A DNA stretch of 64,000 nt from Phytophthora sp. 'mugwort' (GCA_033558025.1 JAUCEF010000009.1:3286001-3350000); one strand, 5' to 3'. Positions 23,038-33,570 are shown, counted from the stretch's first letter. The notes: generated from the sequence alone by a model not told the origin. A program made the numbers and translations.

Positions 23038-24639
23038 AAGAGCCTGCAGGTCGGTCCGCTGCTGCAGGCCGCGAACGAACGAGGTGGCCGACGGAAACCG
23101 AGACACTTGCCATCGTGGCTGCTCCCTTGTCCGTGCACGCAGCACGGCCACCGAATAGGCTTGCTCCTGTTTGCTTTGGATACGGGGCAAGTATACGGAT
23201 ATCAAGACGTGCAGAGACCTTCCGGTGCTAGGACATGAGAAGGGGCCCGGTCGAGATGTTAGAATGCAATGCGCCTGTACAGCCTGCATCACAACAAGTC
23301 TTTTTCACGTGGTGCTCCCCCGTTCCCTCGACACGGGCGATGCACCGCGCTTGGCCGTCGGTTGCTCTCTGCGTTTCTCCGGATTGCGGTTCGAAGGCTG
23401 AAAGCGGGCTTTTCTCGACGCCGTTAAGCAGAACGCCCGCCGCGAAAAATACAACTTGCAGTTGCCTATGAATGCAGTTGGCATGGACGCTTCGGATGAT
23501 GTCGTAACTTGTTCTTATTTAAATAATGACTATTAATATGCGTGGATTTGTGGCGGGCATTTCGCCTTAATGGAGATGTACGATAACGGAGATGATAATC
23601 GGCGAGTTTAGACGGTCATTACTGCTTCAGTCAAAAGGTGATGCGTTCGCTCGACTGTCTCGTGGAACTTCTCCTATTACAAGGCGATACTACATGCGTT
23701 GAGTGTACCACCCGTAGGATATCTGGCATTGAAGTACTCGTCTAAACAAAATGAAGCCCGTGTTGTTTAGACTAGCACTTCAATCAACCCGTCCCGGATG
23801 CGCCGTACGGAATTGAACTTCGCCACAACCACAGGTTTGGTCAACCTTCTGGGGCACACAACAATATTGTAACGAGCAGGTGAACACGTGGCTGCTTGGA
23901 ATTCACCATCCTAAAGACAGTTTTGTCGGCCACTTCATGCACGACATGGAACAATTTTCAGGACTCCTCGAGCCAGATTGCACTTCCGCGGACGCATTGC
24001 ACGTAAATTAGTTAAAATTTGATGATCATAAATCTGTCCCACGTCCGCGGACGCCTTGATCGTGCCGGTGGGTGTACTTTGCCGAGAAATTTGTTTGCTT
24101 CAACTGACAGGTCCTATTCGTTTGCAGCGAACGGCTAAGCACCTATAATACCGCGTGCGGCCACCATGCAGAACGCCGCAAGACTCCTGCGAAACATGAT
24201 AAAACTCGATGCAAACGATAGTGTCGAGATTCGCCACCAACCACGAAGGAGACAAACAGCTGTCGACCACCCGGAAAACAAGAGCTCAATTTCGCTGATC
24301 TCGTCGTGCCTCTCGCCACGCTACTAGTGGGCAATCGAAGCCATCTTTATCCACACCATCGAAAGCGACCAACACCCAGGATACTGATGCACGCGCTTGC
24401 AGCCGTTGCCAGCGAGGCCCACCCGAAGGTAGTGACCGGTCGGCCGGTTGTGTCACAAACGTTGCGCATCACTACCACATCTGCGACACACCAATTATTG
24501 TGGTGTACACCAGTGAGACTGGTGTACAGCATACCCCGCTTCAACAACACCTCTCTGAACGGAATCCGTCTCTAGTCTCTTGTACCGAGGTCTTCACGTG
24601 TACAACACGACAGCTCCATTGCTTGACGCGTCCTCCCTC
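23038..24639. other. Divergent intergenic region, 1.6 kb
   Basis: This separates AAAP copy 1 (minus) from gamma-SNAP (plus). Short ORFs lack coding character. The only structure I see is the 22-bp inverted repeat at 23728-23784, listed separately. Confidence 0.5.
23728..23784. repeat. Inverted repeat (22-bp arms, 13-bp loop)
   Basis: Left arm 23728-23749 and right arm 23763-23784 are reverse complements with two mismatches; the inner ten pairs (GTCTAAACAA / TTGTTTAGAC) are perfect. As RNA it would form a stable hairpin. It is intergenic and could be a tiny MITE relic or a hairpin RNA source. Confidence 0.7.
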
Positions 24640-26205
24640 ATGTCGTCGCTGCAGCAGCACAAGTGCGCGGAGGCGGCAGCGCAGCTCAAGCAGGCGGAGA
24701 AGGCACTGGCCAAACGGTCTTTCTTCCGTGGCTCGCCCGATTATCTTACGGCCGCGCCGCTGCTGGACAAGGCCGGCGAGCTCTTCCGCCTTGGAGGCGA
24801 CTTCGAGGCCAGCAAGCAGGCCTTCGCGCGCTGCGCCGATGCCCAGCACCACAATCAGTCGCCATTTCGCGCCGCGCAGGCCTGGGAGAATGTGGCCAAG
24901 ACGTCGCTGCAGCAGCTCAAGGCGGAGCGCTCGGGCGTGCACAGCGCCCAAATGCTCACGGCCGAGGCGCGCAAGGCCTACGAGACTGCCAGCAGCCACT
25001 ATGTGGACATGGGCGAGCTGGGAAAGGCCGCAGATGCTCTGGTCAAGGGTGCACAAGCCTGTGAGAGTCACGGCTCGGACGCAGACGACGTGGCACCTCT
25101 CTACTGGCGCGCATGCGACTTGTTGGAGGCTCAGGATAAGCCACACTTCGCGGTTGAGACGTTTCGCAAGACGCTGAGCTTCTTGGTTAAGTACGGCAAG
25201 TACAGCGAAGCCATGAAGCTACTGGACCGCATGACGGCGCTGTACGAGGCCATGGACCAGCGTCACAATATGCACAAAATGCACTTGAGCCAAGTGATCC
25301 TGCTACTGACGTCGGGCGACGTACCCGCAGCTGACGCGCTGTATTCGCGTTGTCTGCAAGATGACTCATTTTTGTCTTCGGACGACTGTGCGCTAGCCGA
25401 AGACCTCGTACGCGCGTTCAAGATGGGCAACGAAGAGCTGTTGCAGGCCACGGTACGCAAGCCCGGCTTCATGGCCCTGGATAACCAGATCGGCCGGATC
25501 TGTCGGAAGCTGTCGGTGTACGGTTCTGTAAATGCCCCGCCACCGCCGCAGCGGCAACACAGACCAGATCCATCTAATGGAGGCACGCCTCAGCAGCAGC
25601 AACAGCAGCCGAAGCACCGGAATCCGTTTGCACTTTCGGCACGCGCAGCGCCGGCACAGCGTAACCCGTTTGCACCATCCGCAAGAGCAACAGCTCCAGT
25701 GCAAGGACCTTCGTTGGACTCCGAGTATGATGTTTCAGCTCCCTCTGAAGCCCCGACGACGTCAAGCACAGATGTGCGTGACAGTGACTACGAAGCTATG
25801 TTGGCCGAAGCTCTTGGTGAAGCCGACGTTTCCAAAGAAAGCAAGAAGCCCTCAGCGCCAGCTTCAGCCTCAGTCTCGCACACACAACAGGAAACTCGTC
25901 CCAAGCCCCAGCAGGTCGAGTTTGATGCCCAATCATCCGTGTTGTCGCCTACCCTGGCGCTTTCCCCACCGCCCGCAGCAGTGCGTGCTAGTGTTCGCAT
26001 GGACTACGAGCTCGATGACCTTGAGTTCGCCATGCCAGACTCGGACTCGCTCGAGTTCTCCATGACCCCGAAGGAATCGTCGGGTGCTGGCTACTCGGAT
26101 TCGTTTGAGGCGGCTGCGGCGCCAGCCGTGAAGGCAGAAGCGCCAGCGTCCAAACAGAATGCCAAGCCTGCAGCCCCTGTGTACGATGAATTTGATCTCA
26201 CCTAG
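24640..26205 (+). CDS. Gamma-SNAP (NAPG-like) with a long NPF-containing C-terminal tail
   Basis: Single exon, 521 residues from the ATG at 24640 (the frame is open 20 codons upstream with no ATG). Residues 1-295 form the all-helical TPR-like SNAP solenoid; length, the F-F-R-G-S-P-D-Y segment near residue 30 and the succession of A-x-x-x-F/Y helices favour gamma-SNAP over alpha. SNAPs bring NSF to SNARE complexes for disassembly after membrane fusion. Residues 296-521 are an extension absent from animal gamma-SNAP (about 310 residues): poly-Pro and poly-Gln, two N-P-F motifs at about 328 and 342, and acidic segments. NPF motifs bind EH domains of endocytic proteins, so the tail may tether the SNAP to endocytic membranes; that is inference. 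Confidence 0.85.
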   Translation: MSSLQQHKCAEAAAQLKQAEKALAKRSFFRGSPDYLTAAPLLDKAGELFRLGGDFEASKQAFARCADAQHHNQSPFRAAQAWENVAKTSLQQLKAERSGVHSAQMLTAEARKAYETASSHYVDMGELGKAADALVKGAQACESHGSDADDVAPLYWRACDLLEAQDKPHFAVETFRKTLSFLVKYGKYSEAMKLLDRMTALYEAMDQRHNMHKMHLSQVILLLTSGDVPAADALYSRCLQDDSFLSSDDCALAEDLVRAFKMGNEELLQATVRKPGFMALDNQIGRICRKLSVYGSVNAPPPPQRQHRPDPSNGGTPQQQQQQPKHRNPFALSARAAPAQRNPFAPSARATAPVQGPSLDSEYDVSAPSEAPTTSSTDVRDSDYEAMLAEALGEADVSKESKKPSAPASASVSHTQQETRPKPQQVEFDAQSSVLSPTLALSPPPAAVRASVRMDYELDDLEFAMPDSDSLEFSMTPKESSGAGYSDSFEAAAAPAVKAEAPASKQNAKPAAPVYDEFDLT

Positions 26206-26375
26206 GCTTCACCTACAAACACAAAGAGCAAATACAGATTGTAGCTTGGTGTCAACAGGATGATAATGCTTTCGTTCTAGCCTAGTTTATTTTTTTTGTG
26301 CAGCCACACCCACTGCTACTTGGGGTATGAATAACAAGCAAAAGCACCATGCGAATAAATGAAATCTGCTGTATC

Positions 26376-27934
26376 TTAATTGAGCTCGCGCACTAGCTGG
26401 ATTTCATCTCGTCGCGACTGTGCCTGCTTACGCTCGGTACGAGTCCTTCCGCCAGCTACTGACGAAGATTTTGAACGCTTAGAGGAGTTTTTGTTTCCCA
26501 TAGTGATAGCTGGCATGAGGTCTGTCTTCATTTTTGCAGGCGCGGTGTGAGGCGGTGGGTCCTCGTTACCATACAAAGGTGTTCGCTTCGAGTCTGGAGG
26601 TCTCTTCTCACGGTCTCGGTTACCGGAGCCTTGAAGACCCACGTTGCCGACACCACTCACTATGTACGGCTTGACGTCCGTATCGTTGCGCTTGTGTGCA
26701 GCCTCTAGCAGCTCGTGCTGATGAACAAGGTCTGCAAAAACGATAGCCTTGCCAACAGAAATTGCACTGCTGTCCACACGCGAACCATCCAATGCTAAAT
26801 ACTGCGGAGCGTTGGGGTCAACGCGTCGTGTAGATCGGATACTGTGCATCAGTGTATCAGCCTTGGCGCCGGTAATGTCGGACGTGACGTTCGTATCCCG
26901 AAACTTGCGTCGGTTTGCCATGACGATGCCCGCCACGATTGCTGTAGCAGGGTCAGCGCAGCTTGCACCTTCGATGTCGTCTGTCCTTAAAGCGTAACTT
27001 AGCTTGTCTCGCTTGGGATGTTGTGCTAGAGGTCGAGAAAGTGGATCATCGCCGAATGTCATGCCATTAACAGTATAAACGGGATTCAGTACATTCCTGT
27101 AGTCGACAAGAATACAGCAAAATTGTTAGCGTGGCTAGTAGGAAGAAACACGAGAAACAAAGCAATTTCTCACGTGACACGACCCGATTTGAAGTCTACG
27201 TTGGTGATATCCAACACGTTTAGAATGTCTCGCGGCGGGTTTTCACGTAGTCCACGTTTATGGTGAGGCAACCAACCTGACTGAGCACCTGCAATATCGT
27301 CCTGCATGCACGTACATTTATGTTAAGTTAGCTCAAACTCACTTGTTCCGTGTCGATGCTTGCATTTCCTTGCCAGCTTGAGGGCATCTCGAGGATGCTG
27401 GATATCCCGAATCTTGATCGAGGTGCCTTCGATGTCGGAGACGTTGTAGCTGTCACGTAAAAACTTTGGCTCGAGCTGTGGAGACAATCATCATTTGAGG
27501 AGCTAAATAAAAACACTCTGAAGATGGAGTCGACGAACCGGTGGCGCTCTCGTAAAGGACGGGAGTTTATAGTTTGGCTCCAACGGGTTTACGACACGTT
27601 CCGTACGAAAGCCTGCAGTTTGTGGCGACGAGCCGTCGATGGGAAGCTGTCTGAATCGGTCTTCGCTGCCTGCGCGCCAGTTTTTTGGGTGCAGCTCCAT
27701 GCTCGTGGAGCCCTTGATGTCGTGCGCATCGTAGAAATGTGGCTTGTTAACGTACACATGGCTCTTCAAAAGAGGCTTTGCACCGAGGATATCCGTCACG
27801 TCGTTGGCGGCTCGCTCAGGACGGCGCCCAGGCGGCTGCACACGTCCACGTTCCAAGAACTGCTGCAGTCGGTGTTGCTGCTGCTGTTGGTCCAAGCCCC
27901 GCACCGACGTCGGCAGGAGCGGCTCCAAGGCCAT
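26376..27934 (-). CDS. Protein with repeated D-I-x-G-A/S motifs, four exons; possible flagellar protein
   Basis: Exons 27934-27539, 27475-27343, 27301-27174 and 27096-26376 give about 460 residues. Joins 1/2 and 3/4 are in phase; join 2/3 is not resolved, since exon 3 reads well only in phase 0 while the best exon 2 donor leaves one base. The start is the first ATG of the frame (27934). The motif D-[IV]-x-G-[AS] recurs at least six times through the protein (for example V-T-D-I-L-G-A, V-S-D-I-E-G-T, T-D-D-I-E-G-A, T-S-D-I-T-G-A). I recall similar motifs in proteins of flagellated protists, hence the guess. The C-terminus is basic. It is divergent from the PDT fusion gene, with about 200 bp between the starts. 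Confidence 0.55.
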
Positions 27935-28138
27935 GATCGAGGCGAGCACTGCAAGTGCTTCTTCACTCTCGTCTGGCCGAGCCAACCAGGCGACTCCACC
28001 CCCGTTCTATGTATTTTAGTCCGCATTTGATGCACTTCAACTTGTCTATTTTGAGATAGCTACACTTCAATTTGTCGTGTGTAATACGTTATTTTGTGTT
28101 TTGCACCCCATCCATCTAAATGCGCATTCGCGACAAAC

Positions 28139-29594
28139 ATGTCGGACGCCGAGTCCGCGTCGAGCAAGGGCGACAAGAAGCGCAGCTTCACCGTGGAGGA
28201 GAAGCTCAAGGTGGTGGCGGCCTCCAAACAGCAGTCTCTTCGTGCCGTGGCCCGACAGTTCAACGTGGACCGCAGCTGCGTGCGCGCATGGCGAGAGAAG
28301 GAGACGGAGCTCATGGCGATGAACCCGACGGCCAAGCGGCTTCCAGGCGCGGGACGGCGGCCGTCCACAAGGCTCACGTCGCCATCACCAGCAGGTAACA
28401 AACGCAGCGCAGCAATTAATAAAAAAAAATCAGTGCGGCGCAAGAAATCGAAGACGGAAGAAGAGACCAAAGATGAGGTCGAAGAGACTCAGGGCATGTT
28501 TCAGGTGCAGCAACAGGTGCCACAGACGGCCAACTACGTGCTGGTGGGCTTCCAGGGCAAGGATGGCGCGTTCTCAGATGTGGCGGCGAAGACGGCGTTC
28601 GAAGAACTACGAGCGGCCAACGCGTTGACCCCGAACGAATTCATGACGGTAGGGTTTTCCCACATGAATGACGTGGTGGAAGCGGTGGAGAGGAGCGAGC
28701 TGGCATTCGGCGTGCTGCCCGTGGAGAACTCGATCTCAGGTACATTCCATGGCAATTTGGATCGACTGGTGGCCTCCCATTTGAAGATTGTAGGCGAGGT
28801 GGCTTGTGTGCAGGAACTGTGCCTTTGTGCGTTACCTGGGGTGGGGATGAAGGAGATCAAGCAGTTGTCGTCACACCCAGCAGTGCTGGATCACTGTGAG
28901 AGTTACATCTGTGCTATGGAGCGCAGACTTGGCAGGATTATCGATCGCAATGCAGCGTGGGATAGCGCTGGCGCTTGCCAGACCGTCAAGCAGGAGGAGA
29001 AGCGCCATGTGGCTGCAATTGCAAGCGAACAAGCTGCACTTGTCCATGGATTAGATGTCCTGGAGCGTGGAGTCGGAGACGAGCTCAACAGTGAGACGCG
29101 CTACATGATTCTCGGACGGCTGGACGCTGCGCCGCTACCGTTAGGTGGAAATTCGAGCACCACGATCCTCAGTACACGGCCTCCCACCACTACCAAGTCC
29201 AGCATCGTCGTGGCTGTACCGAACGAGCCGCAAGCGCTGTTCAAGATCGTCTCGGCCTTCGCGCTCCGGAACGTGATAATCGTCAAGATCGAAAGTCGTC
29301 CAGCCGCTACCGCGGGAAGCCTCTTCACCGCCCAGACAACGCATTGGTACGCTTTTACGAGTTGAATTAAATCTTTACTCGCTTCTAACCTCTTATCCGT
29401 TGCGAACCAGGGACTACATTTTCTACATCGACTACATTACGAGCCAGGATCCCACACAGGAAGCGAGACTGCGTGGCAATCTGGAGGAGTTCGCTCTCTG
29501 GGTCAAAGACCTCGGCACGTACTCGAGTAGCGGAGGCAAAGCAAACGTCGAACCTCCGCGCTGGAAGAGCATCGTCAATGCTATTGCATGTTGA
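28139..29594 (+). CDS. Prephenate/arogenate dehydratase fused to an N-terminal helix-turn-helix domain
   Basis: Exons 28139-29346 and 29411-29594 join within a Trp codon (TG|G) across a 64-nt intron, giving 463 residues. Residues 14-62 are a Brinker/CENP-B-like helix-turn-helix with R-A-V-A-R-Q-F-N-V and V-R-A-W-R-E-K-E. A basic Ser/Lys linker follows. Residues about 131-320 are a complete prephenate dehydratase domain: G-F-Q-G-x-x-G-A-F-S, L-P-V-E-N-S-x-x-G, S-S-H-P-A-V-L-D-H-C and T-R-Y for the usual TRF. Residues about 350-445 are an ACT domain with E-S-R-P (385-388), the phenylalanine-sensing motif. The enzyme decarboxylates and dehydrates prephenate or arogenate towards phenylalanine. 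The HTH and PDT lie in one uninterrupted frame in one exon. The DNA-binding part has no known role in this pathway. Confidence 0.9.
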
Positions 29595-29692
29595 ACGAAG
29601 ATACAATAGCAATACAAACGATCTGTCAGTCAACATGAAAATCACCAGTGTAGCCATATCCGAACTTGAAGCGACGCCATAAGATCCAATCG

Positions 29693-30418
29693 ATGGACAT
29701 GTCACTCGAAGCCTCCTGCTACTCCGTTGAGCTCGTCAAAGGGACCTATGGCCTGGGAATCTACTTCGCAGCTGCGGCAGCTGCCTCTCACGCCATTGTA
29801 GACACTCGGGTGCCGTTCTACCGCCTCCCGTCAGGCGCTCTGGCGCCTGGAGAGGCCAGCGGAGCCATCGCCCCTGGAGATTTGCTGCTGTCCGTAAATG
29901 ACAGCGACGTGTCGGCTCTACGCTTCCCGCAAATCGTCGAGCAGCTTCGTCAGGTACCCAGAGGCCCCGTGACGCTCGTTTTCCAGCGCCAAGCGCTCAA
30001 ACAGACGGAGACGTCGCCCGAGACGCATGTGGACGCTCCAGAGGACAATCAGCAGGAAATATGCAAGAAGACGGCGCATCAGGACGTGGCTAAGGAGAAG
30101 GAGCAACCCAAGAGTTGGACGATGTTCCAGCGACTGAGTGCAAGTGCCGCCGCTGTCACTTCGGCTACTTCGACGTCCGCATCGACGAATGCGACAGCGC
30201 TGCAGGAACTGGAGGGGAAGCTGCGAGAGATGGAGGAAACGCTGGTAAGGGAGCAGAAATGCCGCTTCCTAGCTGAACGGAAGAATGTTCTGTATCGCAA
30301 TGAACTGCTACGAGTCAGCCAAGAGAACGCCGTGCTACAGGAACAGGTGGGACAGCTGAAGCTTTTCCAGAAGCGCCGTGACGCTTTCGTCACGGAATCG
30401 CTCCATCTAGCCATTTAA
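29693..30418 (+). CDS. PDZ-domain protein with C-terminal coiled coil
   Basis: Single exon of 241 residues; start at ATG 29693 (a second ATG lies two codons on). Residues about 7-95 form a PDZ-like domain: the carboxylate-binding loop reads Y-G-L-G-I-Y-F, and A-P-G-D-L-L-L-S-V-N is the typical G-D-x-I-L-x-V-N strand. An Ala insertion lengthens the first loop. A Gln/Glu-rich linker (100-140), a Ser/Thr/Ala stretch and a coiled coil (about 165-230) follow. A scaffold role is likely. It begins only 98 bp after the stop of the dehydratase fusion on the same strand. Confidence 0.75.
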   Translation: MDMSLEASCYSVELVKGTYGLGIYFAAAAAASHAIVDTRVPFYRLPSGALAPGEASGAIAPGDLLLSVNDSDVSALRFPQIVEQLRQVPRGPVTLVFQRQALKQTETSPETHVDAPEDNQQEICKKTAHQDVAKEKEQPKSWTMFQRLSASAAAVTSATSTSASTNATALQELEGKLREMEETLVREQKCRFLAERKNVLYRNELLRVSQENAVLQEQVGQLKLFQKRRDAFVTESLHLAI

Positions 30419-30747
30419 GTTGTTGTCAATGTGTTGGGCGGAGACTTGAGTTGATATTTTTCTCTAGTGGCTCGTGAGCGAGTTCCTAGCGTGCTGACCA
30501 ACTTGAAGTCGAAAGTACGTACGTTTCTCCATACGCGTCAACTACCAGAAATGAAACCCCACTAACTCCACATCGTTCAAACCAGTGACCACCAGTCTAT
30601 TTACCTCATCAGCTTTGGTTGGGTTCTTGTCCAGCAATCACGAATTAACGTGGTGCCTGCTATTTCCGTCAGCATAAAGCGTTTATAGAGCTTTCCGGCA
30701 TTCAGGTTCGTGGCTATATGTCGGTTATTATATAGTCTGTAGTGGAG
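30419..30747. other. Intergenic, 329 bp
   Basis: Between two plus-strand genes; nothing recognisable beyond presumed 3' and 5' untranslated sequence. Confidence 0.5.
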
Positions 30748-32172
30748 ATGATAGAGGTGAGCGAGCTTCAAAGGCATCTCGATGCCGATGAGCGAGTTCT
30801 GCAGAATGATGAGGGGACTGTACATTCGGGTGAAGACGCTGAAGAATTGGGACGATCCTACGTATGCTCGATGTCTTCTGCTGTCGATTTGGAATGCCCA
30901 ATGGATGGGAATTATACGAACTTTGCACTTAACGTCCAGCGCTATCTCTCTTGCATCGTGGACGAGCTGCAACTTATCAGTGCTTGGAGCTCCAGTATTT
31001 ATCAGCGCCAGGCTACAGCCAATCCCAGGTCGAGTGAAGCCAGTAAACGGATCGATGAGAGCTCGTTCATTGTCATGACGCGACTCGCCGTCGCTACCGA
31101 TATTGAGTTGATGCGGCAAGATGTGGCGAAAGCGCAGCATGATCTGCTCCAACGATGCAACACGCAGGTGGCGTACGTGCAAAGCGAGGCAAAGGCCACA
31201 ATAGAAGAGCAGGACGCTCTCTACAACGAACTAAAGCAGCGTATGGACGACAAGCAGCGAGTTCTGGATCAACAGACACAGTCCATCCAGGCTCTTGAAA
31301 AGGCTCGTACAGCGAGTGATGCACAGACGCGCTCCATCACAGCGACTCTAAGCCAGATACAACAAGAAACGTCCACTCACGCCGCACGAATCTCTGCGAT
31401 CGAGAAAGTTCTAGCTACAGTGACCACAGCACAATTCACACACGAGCAAGAGTTGCAGACACTTCAACGGCGGGTGGAGAGGATCGAAATTACGTATCAG
31501 CTGAAAGTGGAAGCTACGCGCCGCGCTGTTGAGGACTCAGTGACAAGGCTTCGATCTGCAAACTCTCAGATTTCTTCCAAGATGCAAGTGTTGCGACTGG
31601 AGATGCAGGAATTGAACGATAATACACAGAAAAGGATGCAGCAGTTGGTGAAGACGCTGAGCTCGGTCGCAGTTAGTGTGCCTAACAAGTCACTGGTCGA
31701 GTCTGTTGCAACTGTAGCACCTCGAAGACCCTCTATGGCCACGTTACGAATTCCACGGTCAGGTGGAAACACTCACGCCTCGCAATGCATTGGAACTGCT
31801 ACGACTTCGGGCCCGTTTGATGCTTCTATCGGATATGGTGGTGCGCAAACTGTCATGATCACGGGAACTGACGCAGTGGCGACAACTGACTGCTTTATAT
31901 ACGCCAAGGCAGCTTTGCCTCATCGCAGCTCTATCAGTGAAACTGGCACTGCAACGAAGAAGCTCCTTGTGCCATCGACAGGCAGCAGTCGAGCCGTAAC
32001 AAGCCCAAGCGTGGCAAATGAGACGATATTCCAGAGCTCAATAACCAACTTATTGACCGTGCAGCAGTCCGTCATGAGTCTACCGCTAGGATATGAAGAT
32101 GCTACGCGGCCAATGACGTCTACGGAGCTCCCGAAGAGAGCAATAATGCACCCCACACGTCGATTTCAATGA
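30748..32172 (+). CDS. Coiled-coil protein of unknown function
   Basis: Single exon, 474 residues from ATG 30748 (a GTG two codons upstream is not needed). The N-terminal 110 residues are acidic, with a moderately hydrophobic part near 50-80. Residues about 110-310 are rich in Q, E, K, R, L and A with heptad spacing, indicating a long coiled coil. The C-terminal 165 residues are Ser/Thr/Pro-rich and disordered. There is no signal peptide, membrane span or known motif. A cytoskeletal or centrosomal protein is possible but not shown. Confidence 0.65.
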   Translation: MIEVSELQRHLDADERVLQNDEGTVHSGEDAEELGRSYVCSMSSAVDLECPMDGNYTNFALNVQRYLSCIVDELQLISAWSSSIYQRQATANPRSSEASKRIDESSFIVMTRLAVATDIELMRQDVAKAQHDLLQRCNTQVAYVQSEAKATIEEQDALYNELKQRMDDKQRVLDQQTQSIQALEKARTASDAQTRSITATLSQIQQETSTHAARISAIEKVLATVTTAQFTHEQELQTLQRRVERIEITYQLKVEATRRAVEDSVTRLRSANSQISSKMQVLRLEMQELNDNTQKRMQQLVKTLSSVAVSVPNKSLVESVATVAPRRPSMATLRIPRSGGNTHASQCIGTATTSGPFDASIGYGGAQTVMITGTDAVATTDCFIYAKAALPHRSSISETGTATKKLLVPSTGSSRAVTSPSVANETIFQSSITNLLTVQQSVMSLPLGYEDATRPMTSTELPKRAIMHPTRRFQ

Positions 32173-32412
32173 CACGAGACCGCAAAGACACAACAGCCTT
32201 CCAGACGTCTATTGGTCCATAATACAAGGACCGCTTGCAGCAAAGTTTCGAACTTCTCGCCTTCACAGGAAGCTGTAACTTGACCTTTAGTCTGCTTTGG
32301 CTTTTGGCACGGTGCTGGAACTACCGTTCTTTCTCGCCTCGGTGGAAGGACGATCGCTCTGCACCAGTTGAGACGCCATTCTCGAGAAAGGCCCCGAAGC
32401 GGAACAAGCAGC

Positions 32413-32868
32413 ATGAGCACCCCGGACACCATCGGCGCGACCAGCCGCATCACTACACCGTTCTACCATCCAACCCTAACAGCGTCAAGGCAAACCGAGC
32501 GACAGACCACCGCATCGACTGCCCGACTTAGCTACGACGGCTCCATGATCTCCTGGACTTCCGGGGATGGCGACGATAACGACGATAGTCGCGATCAAGG
32601 ACCGTTACCAACGTTCGAGACGTGCTCGCAGGCCATCATGACAGCCGCTGAGAGGATGACAGCTCTGGCTCGGGAACCTCGCAGCCTGGCCGTGGCTATC
32701 GCGTACGACGAGTGCCTAGACATCGTCACCGCAGTGGTGGATCACATGGAGCAGATTGGTTCACAAGGCGTCCTGTCCGAAAACGTGCTCGAAGCGTATC
32801 GAGCCATGTGCATCATCCGCGAGTTGTTGCGACCAAGTCCTCCCGTGCGTCGAGCCCTGCAATTCTGA
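32413..32868 (+). CDS. Small protein of unknown function
   Basis: 151 residues from ATG 32413; the frame is open 15 codons upstream. The first 60 residues are Ser/Thr-rich and acidic; the rest is a compact helical stretch containing C-L-D-I-V-T-A-V-V-D-H-M and ending R-R-A-L-Q-F. Coding character is good (no stops, balanced composition) but no family is recognised. It lies 240 bp after the coiled-coil gene, same strand, and is followed by repeat-rich DNA. Confidence 0.5.
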   Translation: MSTPDTIGATSRITTPFYHPTLTASRQTERQTTASTARLSYDGSMISWTSGDGDDNDDSRDQGPLPTFETCSQAIMTAAERMTALAREPRSLAVAIAYDECLDIVTAVVDHMEQIGSQGVLSENVLEAYRAMCIIRELLRPSPPVRRALQF

Positions 32869-33379
32869 ACCATTCAAAACTAACACTGATAAGATTAGGC
32901 TTCCAGCTCTCAAAAAAAAAAAATGTTGTCCCATATCACAGCTGCATCTACTTATCAACTTGGACTTCAACTTCTGTGCTCCTTCATGACGCCCGCACCC
33001 TGGATATGTGTGTATTTCTTGCCTATCATCTCCTATACGAGTATTTCCGGGTACGTTCTTTTTACATTGTAGTTTGCGATGCCAAAAAATAGATGTATAT
33101 ATAACATTTCCTCTGTGTTGTTCACAATATATTAATCCGGCTTTTAAGCATACGGGTTAACCTCCATATCATAAGGCAGTCGTCACAGTCCTGATCGCGT
33201 GATATGACGACGATATCGTCTGTAGCTTGGAATTCCACGCATATTGTCAAGAAATACTAGTTGGGCTCAAGACTATCACGTGAATTGCACACCCGTCCGC
33301 GAAGGGGTTTCCCACTTCAGTTATCGACAGGAGTTGTCTAGCCAGAAGATTATTCACGGTAGGAAATATCTTCCCATCA
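32869..33379. other. Intergenic at the edge of the repeat-rich block
   Basis: About 510 bp with an A12 run near 32912 and no coding signal. It marks the border between the gene-dense block and the transposon-rich region. Confidence 0.5.
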
Positions 33380-33392
33380 TCAATGCCTTAGC

Positions 33393-33570
33393 TCCGGTCG
33401 ACCAAAATTGCAACCATTTCCCGTCCTCGTTTGCCAGATAAGTTGAATTTCGCTAGCACTCACATCCGTGAAGTCGTCAGCCATCTCGGCTTTGATCACC
33501 TTCTTGAGGTCCTCGATCTGCATTACAATGTCAACATTTATTCCAAACGGGCGACTCCCAGGGATGAACA
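33393..33570 (-). pseudogene. Crinkler (CRN) N-terminal domain-like remnant
   Basis: The minus frame contains I-E-D-L-K-K-V-I-K-A-E followed by an S-E-I-Q-L-I-W segment, the layout of the ubiquitin-like LFLAK-type header of oomycete Crinkler effectors (strand, helix D-L-K-x-A-I-K, then L-Q-L-F-L-A). The header's final motif is altered and no effector C-terminal domain follows; the frame closes soon after. This is a decayed fragment rather than a working effector gene. Confidence 0.4.
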
